Assembly (NCBI GenBank): GCA_001563325.1
Contig: LRSK01000098.1
Location: forward strand, 1-19,848
Direction of reading: 5' to 3'
From: Candidatus Thorarchaeota archaeon SMTZ1-83
GTDB taxonomy: Archaea; Asgardarchaeota; Thorarchaeia; Thorarchaeales; Thorarchaeaceae
Length of the DNA: 19,848 nucleotides
This document shows positions 1-8,122 of the stretch, piece after piece (the stretch's first letter is position 1; the number at the start of each line of letters is the position of its first letter). Position numbers and translations under genes: made by a program. A model generated the notes under the pieces. That model saw only the letters and a list, made by a program, of their open reading frames with translations. It was not told where the DNA came from and searched no databases.

Positions 1-765
1 CCGGTCTGCAATCTCACAAGCCTTCCCGCGTCCCACTATACCCAGCACGTTTTCGGTACCCGCACGCATGTTCTGTTCGTGATCTGCACCGAATATCAAT
101 TTCTGTAGGTGAGTCCCGTGGCGGACATAGAGAGCACCAACTCCCTTCGGAGCATAAAGCTTATGTCCTGCAATGGAAAGGAGGTCCACCCCCAATTCAT
201 CCACATGGCTGGGGATTTTTCCAACAGACTGTGCCGCGTCAGTATGCATTACTATTCCACGTTGTCTGGCAAGCTGAGAGATCTGTCGTATTGGCTCGAT
301 CGTTCCCACCTCGTTATTGGCGTGCATGATGGTAATTAAAACTGTCTGCGGCGTAATGGCTTCCTCTACTGCTGAAACGTCCACCAACCCAAATGGATCC
401 ACGGGTATGTAGGTGACCAGAAAGCCGCTTGTCTCAAGATACTTACAGACCTCGATCACTGATGGATGCTCAATTGTGGAAGTAATAACGTGGTTTCCTC
501 TGTGACGATTGGCGAATGCTGAACCTCTAATGGCGCAGTTGTTCGATTCGCTTCCACCACTGGTGAAGATTATCTCATCCGGCTCACAATTGAGCATGCG
601 AGCTACCTGAGAGCGCGCTTCCCCAATGGCTTTCTTGGTCTGAATCCCATACCAGTGAGTACTCGACGGGTTTCCAAAATGCTCCGTGAGGTAAGGCCTC
701 ATTGCGTCAGCAACTTCTGAATCAATGGGAGTGGTAGCGTTATAATCGAGGTAGATAGGTTTCAT
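1..765 (-). CDS. Cysteine desulfurase (NifS/IscS family), 3' part missing
   Basis: This is a PLP-dependent enzyme that removes sulfur from cysteine for Fe-S cluster, thiolated tRNA or cofactor synthesis. I translated it from the minus strand: 255 residues are present and the frame is still open at the window edge. Seen motifs: N-terminal IYLDYNATTP (4-13), IEHPSV with the PLP-stacking His100, HTDAAQS with Asp176 and Gln179, the Schiff-base lysine in AGHKLYAPKGVG (His201-Lys202), and MRAGTENV near 233-240. The start ATG at 765 has a GAGGAG Shine-Dalgarno at good distance and a promoter just upstream. The catalytic cysteine loop lies beyond the edge, so I cannot tell which desulfurase subgroup this is. 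A selenocysteine lyase-like enzyme of the same fold is the main alternative. No iscU or mnmA partner is visible here. Confidence 0.93.
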   Translation of the reverse strand, partial: MKPIYLDYNATTPIDSEVADAMRPYLTEHFGNPSSTHWYGIQTKKAIGEARSQVARMLNCEPDEIIFTSGGSESNNCAIRGSAFANRHRGNHVITSTIEHPSVIEVCKYLETSGFLVTYIPVDPFGLVDVSAVEEAITPQTVLITIMHANNEVGTIEPIRQISQLARQRGIVMHTDAAQSVGKIPSHVDELGVDLLSIAGHKLYAPKGVGALYVRHGTHLQKLIFGADHEQNMRAGTENVLGIVGRGKACEIADR

Positions 766-791
766 TGGAAAACACTCCTCTTGTCGCCACG

Positions 792-820
792 AGTATACCA
801 AATTCAGACGGGAAATACAA
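792..820 (-). promoter_or_regulatory. Putative sigma70 promoter of the cysteine desulfurase gene
   Basis: On the minus strand TTGTAT (820-815) is followed after 17 bases by TATACT (797-792). The -10 matches consensus at 5 of 6 positions and the -35 at 3 of 6. The expected start lies near 785, giving a leader of roughly 20 nt that contains the GAGGAG ribosome site. It sits in the 153-bp gap behind the methyltransferase gene. I see no convincing terminator in that gap, so read-through from the upstream operon is possible. Confidence 0.5.
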
Positions 821-918
821 CAGCAAATGGTTGATTCAGAGGGGAAAGGCGAGATCGAGAATTCCAGGTCTTCGTGCCCGCAGATTGGATTTTTCCGAGA
901 CTGTGTTGTGTGAGATCC

Positions 919-1764
919 TCAGTTACCGACCTCTCCGCTCTTTTGCGCGACTACCGATACAACTTTAGAGTAATGACCTAACCCATGTTCTCGAATGGTT
1001 TCGCCGAATTTTGCCCAGATTTCTTGAAAAGATGGCGTCTCGATGCCGTAGGTTCGCGGCACGTTCTTGCAGGCGAATCTGATCTCAGACTTCGCCTGCT
1101 GAGGGGTCAGCTTCTTACCCGTGTAATGCTTCCTGACGCTGACTACTCTGAATTCAGCCTTTTCGAGCATCTCTTCATACTCTCGAAGAGTGAACCACGT
1201 TGCATCACAGATGTAGGAGAAGAGAGCCACTTCTATCTTCTCGGCTTCTGTCTCCATCTCCTCTGGGGGCATGACCACGAGACAGAAGTGGCTCTTAGGT
1301 TTCAGTACCCTGTTCACCTCGAAGAACGTCTCCTGAACGCCCACTCTACCTCTTGTCATGTGAATATCTTCCAATCCGGTGAAGTTGATTGCCATATCGA
1401 ATTCTGCTCTCTCGAAATTCATCCGGGTCGTCTCTGCTTCCACAATCTCTACCCTTTCTCCCAGTCCTTCCCTCTTCACGTTCTTCTTGGCATTTCGGAC
1501 ACTGCTGCGAGAGATATCGACGCCTGTGATCTTCAGATTGCGGTAATATTTGGCAACTTCTATGGCAAAGAATCCTTCGCCAGTGGCCACGTCAAGAATT
1601 CGCATAGCACTGCTTATAGGTAAGCTTGCCGCAATTGTCGAACGCAGGTTGTTCAACTTCCCATAATACGTCTCGTATTCGCAATTTGAGACGTATTCTT
1701 CAGTCCTCCCCATCTGCGAGGTGCTCGGAACCGAAGAGCTCGGTTCCACATGCACAAGATTCAT
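919..1764 (-). CDS. Class I SAM-dependent methyltransferase
   Basis: This 281-residue protein has a Rossmann-type methyltransferase core. Motif I is LDVATGEGFF (57-66), an acidic loop ending beta-2 is GVDIS (81-85), and the post-core RVLKP (152-156) is typical of the UbiE/Methyltransf_11 group. A C-terminal extension (about 185-281) rich in charged helices is not one I recognise and may define the substrate. The substrate is unknown. It is the last gene of the long minus-strand operon, 37 bp after the bactofilin-like gene. The chosen start (ATG, 1764) has only a weak GGA upstream. Met18 is an alternative start that would drop a low-complexity Ser/Pro tail. The open frame of 212 codons on the opposite strand is a shadow of this gene. 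Confidence 0.85.
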   Translation of the reverse strand: MNLVHVEPSSSVPSTSQMGRTEEYVSNCEYETYYGKLNNLRSTIAASLPISSAMRILDVATGEGFFAIEVAKYYRNLKITGVDISRSSVRNAKKNVKREGLGERVEIVEAETTRMNFERAEFDMAINFTGLEDIHMTRGRVGVQETFFEVNRVLKPKSHFCLVVMPPEEMETEAEKIEVALFSYICDATWFTLREYEEMLEKAEFRVVSVRKHYTGKKLTPQQAKSEIRFACKNVPRTYGIETPSFQEIWAKFGETIREHGLGHYSKVVSVVAQKSGEVGN

Positions 1765-1801
1765 TCCGTGCAGGTCTGTCTCACACCATTCAGGTAGTAA
1801 T

Positions 1802-2956
1802 CTATACCACTTCCTTCTTCCTCAATTCCTTGCGCTTTCTGTGAACAGTCAAGAGAATCGCCCCAAATCCGAAGAGAATCACGACGAAGTGAATTACCCA
1901 ACCTGCGTAGGGAATCAGTGCCAGGAAGAAAAGGCAGATAATTCCGATAATGAGTGCCAGGTATGAGGATGTCTCTCCGCCGAATAGACGAAAGAGCGAT
2001 CTTCCTATGAATATGGCGAAGACAATCGAGCTGAGATAGAGGAAAATCAGGTAGAGGAACATGGCTATTATCCCGAGTGGTATTCCTATACCTGTCAGGC
2101 TCACGATGAAGACCGCCAGCGGAACCACAATTAGTGCCAGTAGTCCTAATCCCAGGCATCTCCACGGCGAATTTCTGATCGTGTCTGCTGTATCTTTCGA
2201 TAGTGTAGTAGCAAGAGCCACAAATACGAGTCCAACAATGAGTAAAGCGACGAAGTGGACGATTCTGAACATCCATTTCAGCCAGTGAAGTATCTTTCCC
2301 AATTGCCGAAACTTGGAAACCCTGCATTCGATTGGGGTTTTCTCTTTGACTCTGTGAACTACCTGGCCGCGGACCTGGGAACCCTCCAGTATCTCGGCCT
2401 GTTTCGAACTCGTGTATATGAGGTCTCCCATGATCTCGGACGAGGGAAGAATGAGGAGCGAGCCTGTGCTTATTTCCACGTCACCACTGATCCTGCCCGC
2501 GATTCTCATAGAACTCGTTGCTCCACTTAGTGTTCCTCCGATATCTCCTTCTATGAGAGCCTCACCTGCATACACAGTCAGGTCTCTTCCAATCTGAGAT
2601 TGACCTGTGAGCCTCAGGTTCTGACAGAAACAGAGAGCATTCGATCCCACGGTACCCGAATTCACTATCTCTCTGGCTGCGACTCTGATGTCGTCATCTA
2701 TGCGGCCTGTTATTGATATGATTTCTGCACCTGCGATCATGTCTCCCCAGACTTCGCCGTCAACATCGATGTTCTTCCCTCCGGCGATCAGATCACCATC
2801 AACTGTTCCCAGAATTGTGAGCCTCTGAGCTCCGGCGAAGAGATCGTCCTCGATCACCTCGTCACTTCGAACCACTATGTTATCACCGCCACGGAATTGA
2901 GTGGCATGTACACTCAGCGATACCATTGCACTCAGGCAGATAATGAAAGTTCGCAT
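1802..2956 (-). CDS. Exported bactofilin-like beta-helix protein with C-terminal membrane domain
   Basis: This 384-residue protein has three parts. Residues 1-19 look like a signal peptide (hydrophobic, ending SVHA). Residues about 24-205 form a right-handed beta-helix-like series of short repeats such as GTVDGDLIAGGKNIDVDG and GEVWGDMIAGAEIISITG, spaced about 17-18 residues, as in polymer-forming cytoskeletal (bactofilin) proteins. Residues about 229-372 hold roughly four to six membrane segments, followed by a basic tail (RKRKELRKK). The family is named for cytoskeletal scaffolds, but the signal peptide would place this helix outside the inner membrane. Two adjacent cysteines lie near 109-111. 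A strong AAGGAGG ribosome site precedes the ATG. It lies 32 bp after the DUF2520 gene in the same operon. I infer a role in envelope organisation; the exact function is unknown. Confidence 0.8.
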   Translation of the reverse strand: MRTFIICLSAMVSLSVHATQFRGGDNIVVRSDEVIEDDLFAGAQRLTILGTVDGDLIAGGKNIDVDGEVWGDMIAGAEIISITGRIDDDIRVAAREIVNSGTVGSNALCFCQNLRLTGQSQIGRDLTVYAGEALIEGDIGGTLSGATSSMRIAGRISGDVEISTGSLLILPSSEIMGDLIYTSSKQAEILEGSQVRGQVVHRVKEKTPIECRVSKFRQLGKILHWLKWMFRIVHFVALLIVGLVFVALATTLSKDTADTIRNSPWRCLGLGLLALIVVPLAVFIVSLTGIGIPLGIIAMFLYLIFLYLSSIVFAIFIGRSLFRLFGGETSSYLALIIGIICLFFLALIPYAGWVIHFVVILFGFGAILLTVHRKRKELRKKEVV

Positions 2957-2988
2957 CTTATCCTCCTTGACCTCAATGGCCCGTGTAG

Positions 2989-3867
2989 CTATTTAATGAT
3001 TTTGAATAGCTTACGCTCAGCCTCAGCGTCCAGCTTCCCCTTTTTGACCGCGATTTTGATCGCCTCCTTCCCGAGAGTTGAATATATGTTTCTCAATTCA
3101 GGAATTTCTCTCTCAAGGACTCGCATTTCCTCTTCCAGCGTTGTATGTTCTCCTCGCTCAATTGGCCCGGTCAGGGCACCCTCTACACCTGACATCTCCA
3201 TGTTCCGTACCGTACCTTTGAGAAGAGGTAGGATGATCTCAGAAGCCTTACTTCGGTTCACTCCAATCGTTTCGAAGGCCGATAGAGCCCGTTCGACGAG
3301 CACTACCAGATAATTGGAGGCAACCGAACATGCGATATGATAGATCATCTTCTCCTTGGCTCTGAGAGTGAAGCTGGGACATCTCATCCTTTTGGCCAGA
3401 AGCTTTCCCTTTCTCACCGCTTCAGCAGTGCCTTCAAGACAGAAGTAAGAACCAGTGAGTCTTTCGGGTGCAGTGTGGACATCGCTGAAGCTCTGGCAAG
3501 GATGCATTGACAAACATAGAACCCCGTGGGCCCTTGCTGGCTTCAATACTTCGGATGATAGCGCACCAGAAGTATGGATGAGGAGCACGCCCTTGCGGAT
3601 GTATGATGCAATTTTCTCAGAAACTCCGGCGATTTCGTGATCCGGAGTGGTGATGAAGATGATGTCAGAATGAGCGATGACGTCACGTACGTTTTCACTG
3701 AACTGAGGACAGGCGACCTTTTGAGCGAGCTTCGCCGCCTCTGTTAATCGTCTACTCGCCACTCCGACTATTTCGAATCCAGCATTCTTGAGAGAAAGCG
3801 CAATGGCTGTCCCGACCCTTCCTGCACCTATTATGCTTACTCTGGAGAACATCTCAGTCTGGGCCAT
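2989..3867 (-). CDS. Rossmann-like / DUF2520 domain protein
   Basis: This 292-residue protein starts with an NAD(P)-binding fold: VSIIGAGRVGTAIA (10-23) with a GxGxxG loop, then VGVASRR. HTSGALSS (98-105) and SMHPCQSFSD (120-129) follow, typical of the Rossmann-like plus DUF2520 family. The C-terminal half is the all-helical DUF2520 domain, which resembles the dimerisation domains of 6-phosphogluconate or ketopantoate reductases. The family is widely conserved but its reaction is not established, so I give no gene symbol. The gene overlaps the end of scpB by 14 bases, implying translational coupling. Met6 (3852) is an alternative start that would nearly abolish the overlap. Neither start has a strong Shine-Dalgarno. 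Confidence 0.88.
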   Translation of the reverse strand: MAQTEMFSRVSIIGAGRVGTAIALSLKNAGFEIVGVASRRLTEAAKLAQKVACPQFSENVRDVIAHSDIIFITTPDHEIAGVSEKIASYIRKGVLLIHTSGALSSEVLKPARAHGVLCLSMHPCQSFSDVHTAPERLTGSYFCLEGTAEAVRKGKLLAKRMRCPSFTLRAKEKMIYHIACSVASNYLVVLVERALSAFETIGVNRSKASEIILPLLKGTVRNMEMSGVEGALTGPIERGEHTTLEEEMRVLEREIPELRNIYSTLGKEAIKIAVKKGKLDAEAERKLFKIIK

Positions 3868-4399
3868 CCAATAGATCGAGGCTGACTTCTCTCTTACTCA
3901 GCAGCTCAAATTTCGGTAGATCGCTGAGAGACCTCAAACCGAAGTATCTGAGAAACTCCCTCGTAGTCCTGTAGAGAAGTGGGGCACCTGGTTTCTTCGC
4001 ACGTCCGGCTATCTTTACGAGGTTTCTATCGAGAAGCGTGTCCAGGACTCCTTCGACTCCCACTCCCCTGATCTTCTCGATTTCTGCCCTCGTAACTGGC
4101 TGCTTGTACGCTATTATTGTGACTGTCTCGAGGGCAGGAAGAGAAAGCCTGGGCCTCCTCTTTCGGAAAAATCTGGTTATGACCTTTATATATTCTGGTC
4201 TGGTAGTAAGTTGATACCCTCCAGCTACTTCTATGAGTTGGAAGCTGCGCGTTTCCCGTTCGTACTCATGGCGTAGTTCGCTGAGAGCATTTCGAATGGA
4301 AATCGGGGTCTCCTTTGGCAAGAGTCTTCTTAGTCTCCTCAACGGAATTGGATCTTTTGAGCAAAAAAGCAATGCCTCGATTATCTTCTTTGCTTCCAC
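3854..4399 (-). CDS. scpB: Segregation and condensation protein B
   Basis: ScpB is the winged-helix dimeric partner of ScpA and SMC in the bacterial condensin that organises chromosomes for segregation. The 181-residue length is normal. The N-terminal helix KKIIEALLFCSKDPIPLRRL, the wing region with VAGGYQLTTRPEY, the centre LSLPALETVTIIAYKQPVTRAEIEKIRGV and the GAPLLYRTTREFLRYFGL stretch are all typical. The start is GTG at 4399 with GGGGGA upstream, overlapping the last codons of murJ by 19 bases. The usual partner scpA is not adjacent; murJ lies directly upstream instead. Cotranscription with envelope genes links segregation to cell-wall synthesis, but that is inference from position. Confidence 0.94.
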   Translation of the reverse strand: MEAKKIIEALLFCSKDPIPLRRLRRLLPKETPISIRNALSELRHEYERETRSFQLIEVAGGYQLTTRPEYIKVITRFFRKRRPRLSLPALETVTIIAYKQPVTRAEIEKIRGVGVEGVLDTLLDRNLVKIAGRAKKPGAPLLYRTTREFLRYFGLRSLSDLPKFELLSKREVSLDLLDGPD

Positions 4400-5955
4400 A
4401 TTCCCCCAGATCTTAGGAGGAGCCTCCCGATGACCTCTCCTTCAGGAAGCCCCCAGAATCGCGATATTATGAAAAACGTTGCTGCTCCCAAGAGCGTACT
4501 TGCGACAAATCCTACATTGGAAGAGAATAGGTGAAAGGTAATAGTGGCACAGAATCCCATACCCAAGGCTGCTACCAGCACTTTCGTAGAGAAAAGGGCA
4601 AGCCCAGCACCCTCTAATCCACCTATTCTCCTTCTCAACGCATGCCACAGGAGAATCATATTGAGCATGGCGGCCGAGGATGCTGAGAGCGCAAAGGCCC
4701 TGAATCCTATTTCATGCATGAGAGATAGATTAAGCAGTATGTTGGCACCCACAGCTACAAAGCTTATCTTCATCGGAGTCCTTGCATCCTTAAGAGAGTA
4801 AAAGCAGTACGCCAGCAGTCTGACACAGGCGAGAGCCCACAACCCCAGCGAGTAGAGGACGAGGGCTTGCGCGGTGCTCGCAGTGTGCCGCTCCGTAAAT
4901 TGGCCATGTTGATAGATGATTGCTGTGACCGGTTGGGATAGGAATATGAGGAAGATCGAGGATGGTATCATCAGAAAGAGTGATAATCGAAGACCTCTTC
5001 TTAAAGTGCTCTTCAACTCATCCATATTGGCCTGTGCAGCGGCTTGTGAAAGTGAGGGTAGGGCTACTGTGGCCACGGCAATTCCAAAAACGCCCAGAGG
5101 AAAATTCATAATTCTGTAGGAGTATGTGAGGTAACTCACTGTTCTCTCTTCGAGTAGGGAGGCGAGGAATGTATTTACTCCCATGTTCACCTTGGAAGCC
5201 ATAAGGCCGAAAGTGACCGGGAAGAAGAGGGTACTGATCTCTCTCAATCCTGGATGCTTCAAGTCGAGAATAGGGCGGTACCTTAGGCCTTCCTTCAAGA
5301 GAAGAGGGATCTGAATTCCTAGTTGCAGCACTCCGCCAATTACTGCACCAAAGGCCATTCCGATGATAGGATCGAGGCCTACTCTTGGCATCAGAGGAGC
5401 TATCGCAAAACCAGCGGCGATGATTGAGAGGTTGAATCCGGCGGGTGCAATGGCTGGTGTGAAGAAGTGTTTCATTGAATTGAGTATCCCCATGACCAGT
5501 GCAGCCAGGGATATGAGGAGAAGGAAAGGGAAGAGCAACCTCGTCATCATCACCGTCAGCGCTACTTTCCCAGGTACGCCACCGAAACCGTAGGCGATGC
5601 CCTTCACTAGATAGGGAGCGGCGAGTATACCTATGAGGACTATGCCACCGACAACGATAAGCACCAGGTTGACCATGATATAGGCGAGCCTGTAAGCCTC
5701 AGACCTGCCCTCTTTGCTCAAGTATCCTGTAAAGGTGGGCACAAACGCTGCAGAAAGGCCGCCTTCTGCGAAGAGGTCTCTCAGTAGGTTCGGTATTCGG
5801 AAAGCGACAAAGAAAGCATCTGTGGCTTTCCCGGCACCGAAGAGATACGCAAACACCACCTCCCGTGCGAGTCCCAGGGTTCGGGACACCAGAGTGGCTA
5901 TGGAAAAAGAGCCTACACTTCTGGTTAGTCCTTCAGCAGACTCACTCCACTCCAT
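4381..5955 (-). CDS. murJ: Lipid II flippase MurJ (MviN/MOP family)
   Basis: MurJ moves lipid II across the inner membrane for peptidoglycan synthesis. The protein is almost wholly hydrophobic, with about 14 predicted membrane segments. Counted from the chosen start, residues 45-73 carry the family signature DAFFVAFRIPNLLRDLFAEG followed by GLSAAFVP, including the conserved arginine. Further typical signals are MGILNSMKHFF, MNFPLGVFGIAVATVALPSLS and YCFYSLKDARTPMKIS. I prefer the ATG at 5955 (524 residues) over the ATG at 6000. It leaves a 14-base overlap with the PHP gene instead of 59 bases, and it has AGGA upstream. Length fits the family (about 510-530). Its place between a PHP phosphatase and scpB suggests coupled expression within the envelope operon. 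Confidence 0.95.
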   Translation of the reverse strand: MEWSESAEGLTRSVGSFSIATLVSRTLGLAREVVFAYLFGAGKATDAFFVAFRIPNLLRDLFAEGGLSAAFVPTFTGYLSKEGRSEAYRLAYIMVNLVLIVVGGIVLIGILAAPYLVKGIAYGFGGVPGKVALTVMMTRLLFPFLLLISLAALVMGILNSMKHFFTPAIAPAGFNLSIIAAGFAIAPLMPRVGLDPIIGMAFGAVIGGVLQLGIQIPLLLKEGLRYRPILDLKHPGLREISTLFFPVTFGLMASKVNMGVNTFLASLLEERTVSYLTYSYRIMNFPLGVFGIAVATVALPSLSQAAAQANMDELKSTLRRGLRLSLFLMIPSSIFLIFLSQPVTAIIYQHGQFTERHTASTAQALVLYSLGLWALACVRLLAYCFYSLKDARTPMKISFVAVGANILLNLSLMHEIGFRAFALSASSAAMLNMILLWHALRRRIGGLEGAGLALFSTKVLVAALGMGFCATITFHLFSSNVGFVASTLLGAATFFIISRFWGLPEGEVIGRLLLRSGGMWKQRR

Positions 5956-6802
5956 CTTCGATCCTGTAGGCCTCCCGATTTTTCCATCCACAAAGCGCAA
6001 ATCCTAAGGTTTGCACGAGCTCAAGTGCGCCCTCAAGTCCGCAGCCAAGATGAGCGAGCTTGTGACAGTCAGAGCCAATCATCACCCTGCTCACTCCCAT
6101 TTTCTTGGCCAATCTGAGTATGGATTCGGATGGGTAAGGACTCCCGATGGTCCTGAGTCCGCTCGTATTTATCTCCAATGCGATGTCATGAGTCACCACA
6201 CAATCCAATGCATCTTCAATGAATCGGTCCTCAAGCTCCGCGATCACATTTCCGTAGTATTTGAGGCCGTATTTCTTATACACGTCAAAATGTGCGATTC
6301 CATCGAAGAGCTGTGAAGCTATTGCTTTTTTCAACACTGAGAAATAGCCGTGTAGAACTTCCTCTGGAAGTCTGTTTCGATAGTAGAGTTCGTATTCCCT
6401 CCGGTCGGTTATCGCTACGTGGTCGAGACAGTGGATGGCGCCTAGACAGAAGTCAAATGAGTGTTTATCCAATATTTCTTCGATTTCTTCCTCCATTTCT
6501 TCATCATAGCCAATTTCCACTCCCACTCTCGTCTCAATTGGATATCTCTCCCGTGCTCTTTCCACATCTTCTGCAAAAGTCGACAACCAACCTGATCTCA
6601 TCGATACGATGCGTCCGCCCACTCTCACTTTGTCGTCAAGGGCTCTTCTGCGGACGTCCAGTTCGAGATGCGGCGTGAACCCTATCTCTGAAAGTCCAAG
6701 AGAAATCGCTCTCTGGCAATACTCATCCACGGTTCCCTCGGCATCGAGCGAATAGTAGGGATGTACGTGATAGTCTATGAGACACTTCCTTTCAGGAATC
6801 AA
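5942..6802 (-). CDS. PHP-domain phosphatase, histidinol-phosphatase (HisJ)-like
   Basis: This 286-residue protein belongs to the polymerase-and-histidinol-phosphatase (PHP) metal hydrolases. Metal-binding motifs are visible: DYHVHPYYSLD (His12, His14), GFTPHLE (His45), VGVEIGY (Glu96), GAIHCLD (His124), IAHFDVYKKYG (His171) and MIGSDCHKLAHLG (Asp245, His247). The layout matches HisK/HisJ-type histidinol-phosphate phosphatase, which makes histidinol in histidine synthesis. There are no other his genes here, and PHP proteins also include capsule-related tyrosine phosphatases, so the substrate is open. The start shares an ATGA with the stop of the radical SAM gene. The end overlaps murJ. This tight packing puts it in the envelope operon. 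Confidence 0.82.
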   Translation of the reverse strand: MIPERKCLIDYHVHPYYSLDAEGTVDEYCQRAISLGLSEIGFTPHLELDVRRRALDDKVRVGGRIVSMRSGWLSTFAEDVERARERYPIETRVGVEIGYDEEMEEEIEEILDKHSFDFCLGAIHCLDHVAITDRREYELYYRNRLPEEVLHGYFSVLKKAIASQLFDGIAHFDVYKKYGLKYYGNVIAELEDRFIEDALDCVVTHDIALEINTSGLRTIGSPYPSESILRLAKKMGVSRVMIGSDCHKLAHLGCGLEGALELVQTLGFALCGWKNREAYRIEDGVE

Positions 6803-8115
6803 TGTGATGAGTTTGTTCGTGCCTTGAGCAGACTTCTGTATGCGAACTGAAAAATTAGGATCGGTATTGCTGACTTAAAACCCCAGTGGAATGATCGCGT
6901 GAACCTCTTCGCGATCCTGCGTATTGAATAGAATTCCCGCCATGCCCAATCTGAGCCCTCTTGAAGCTGTTCAGGACTCATCTTCTTGGGGCGAAACACC
7001 ACGTGCCCTATCGTATATTTGGACCAGTCTTTAGATAAGAGCCTGTTTTCCGCTGAGAGTTTTCTCCAGAGTACAGTGCCCGGGAAAGGAGTGAGAATGC
7101 CAAACTGGGCAGCATCGACTCCAATACGATCTGCAAAATCCACCGTTTTTTCGAATACCGCGGAGTCATCATTGTCAAATCCGAAGATGAAGGCGCCCTC
7201 TATACTTATCCCGTAATCATGAATGATCTTTATTGCGTCCTTGAATTGGGAGACCTTCAAGAATCCTTTGTTTGATTCGTCGAGAGCAGTCTGAGACATT
7301 GATTCTAACCCGATGAATAGAGCTTTGCATCTGCTCTTTTCGAATATCCGCAGGAGCTCCCGATCCTTGGATATGGTGAGACTTGCCTGTCCTCCCCACA
7401 TGATGTTGAGTGGAATGAGCCTTCTAAACAGTTCCTTTGAGTAGTGCGGAAGACCACCTATGTTGTCATCCAGGAATCCGAAAAACCTGGACTTTCTGGT
7501 CGTGCCGATTCTTGACTCTATCTCCCTTACGACATCGTCTACAGGTCTGTATCTGTAGGTGTTGCCGAAGAAATTGGTCACAGAACAGAATCTGCAATTG
7601 AAAGGGCAGCCTCTGAAGATCTGTATGATATTGTCGATTATGTACCGATCAGATTTGAGCAGGTCAAGGCGCGGACTGGGAAGCTTTCTCAAATGAGGCA
7701 TCCGAGGAGAGCAATAGAATTTCCTCAGTCTATTGTTGTCCAGGTCACGAATTACTCTGCTCCAGACATTCTCGACTTCGCCAAGGACCACTGCATCGGC
7801 ATGTTCGATGGCTTCATGCGGGAGTGCTGTGGGATGAATTCCTCCGAGCACCACTTTGACGCCCCTCTCTCTCCACCTGTCTGCGATCCTGTATGCTTTG
7901 GGAGCCTGCGCAGTCATCGAAGTGATTCCGACCAGGTCAGCGGCCTTATTGTAGTCTATTTCCTGAACATTTTCGTCCACGATCTCTACCTCGTAGTATT
8001 CAGGCGTCAAGGAAGCCACTATAGGGAGGTTGAGCGGTGGGAAGAGGAACGGTTTCTCAGTCGGTTTCTCCACGTTCTCACTAAAGAACGGCGAAATGAG
8101 CAGAAGCTTTTTCAT
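6799..8115 (-). CDS. B12-binding-domain radical SAM protein
   Basis: This 438-residue protein has a cobalamin-binding-like N-terminal domain (about 1-125; LVGITSMTAQAPKAYRIAD and VVLGGIHPTALPHEA) followed by a radical SAM barrel. The [4Fe-4S] motif is FRGCPFNCRFCS, cysteines 170, 174 and 177 (CX3CX2C). GLESMSQTALDESNKG and EGAFIFGFDNDD match later strands of the barrel, and the C-terminus resembles the DUF4070 extension. No DxHxxG base-off B12 motif is seen, so cobalamin may bind base-on or not at all. Family members methylate or rearrange lipids, cofactors and natural products. The substrate here is unknown. The ATG at 8115 has AGGA upstream, overlapping the stop region of the PASTA gene 7 bp away. 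The downstream PHP gene begins within its stop (ATGA). A role in envelope lipid chemistry is only suggested by neighbours. Confidence 0.88.
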   Translation of the reverse strand: MKKLLLISPFFSENVEKPTEKPFLFPPLNLPIVASLTPEYYEVEIVDENVQEIDYNKAADLVGITSMTAQAPKAYRIADRWRERGVKVVLGGIHPTALPHEAIEHADAVVLGEVENVWSRVIRDLDNNRLRKFYCSPRMPHLRKLPSPRLDLLKSDRYIIDNIIQIFRGCPFNCRFCSVTNFFGNTYRYRPVDDVVREIESRIGTTRKSRFFGFLDDNIGGLPHYSKELFRRLIPLNIMWGGQASLTISKDRELLRIFEKSRCKALFIGLESMSQTALDESNKGFLKVSQFKDAIKIIHDYGISIEGAFIFGFDNDDSAVFEKTVDFADRIGVDAAQFGILTPFPGTVLWRKLSAENRLLSKDWSKYTIGHVVFRPKKMSPEQLQEGSDWAWREFYSIRRIAKRFTRSFHWGFKSAIPILIFQFAYRSLLKARTNSSH

Positions 8116-8122
8116 ACTTATC

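Noticed and set aside
985..1623. 212-codon open frame on the plus strand
   Set aside because: It lies wholly opposite the methyltransferase gene, shows no domain and has no ribosome site. It is an antisense shadow.
1761..2327. 188-codon open frame on the minus strand
   Set aside because: It overlaps the bactofilin-like gene in another frame, and its composition is irregular compared with the membrane-domain frame, which is convincing.
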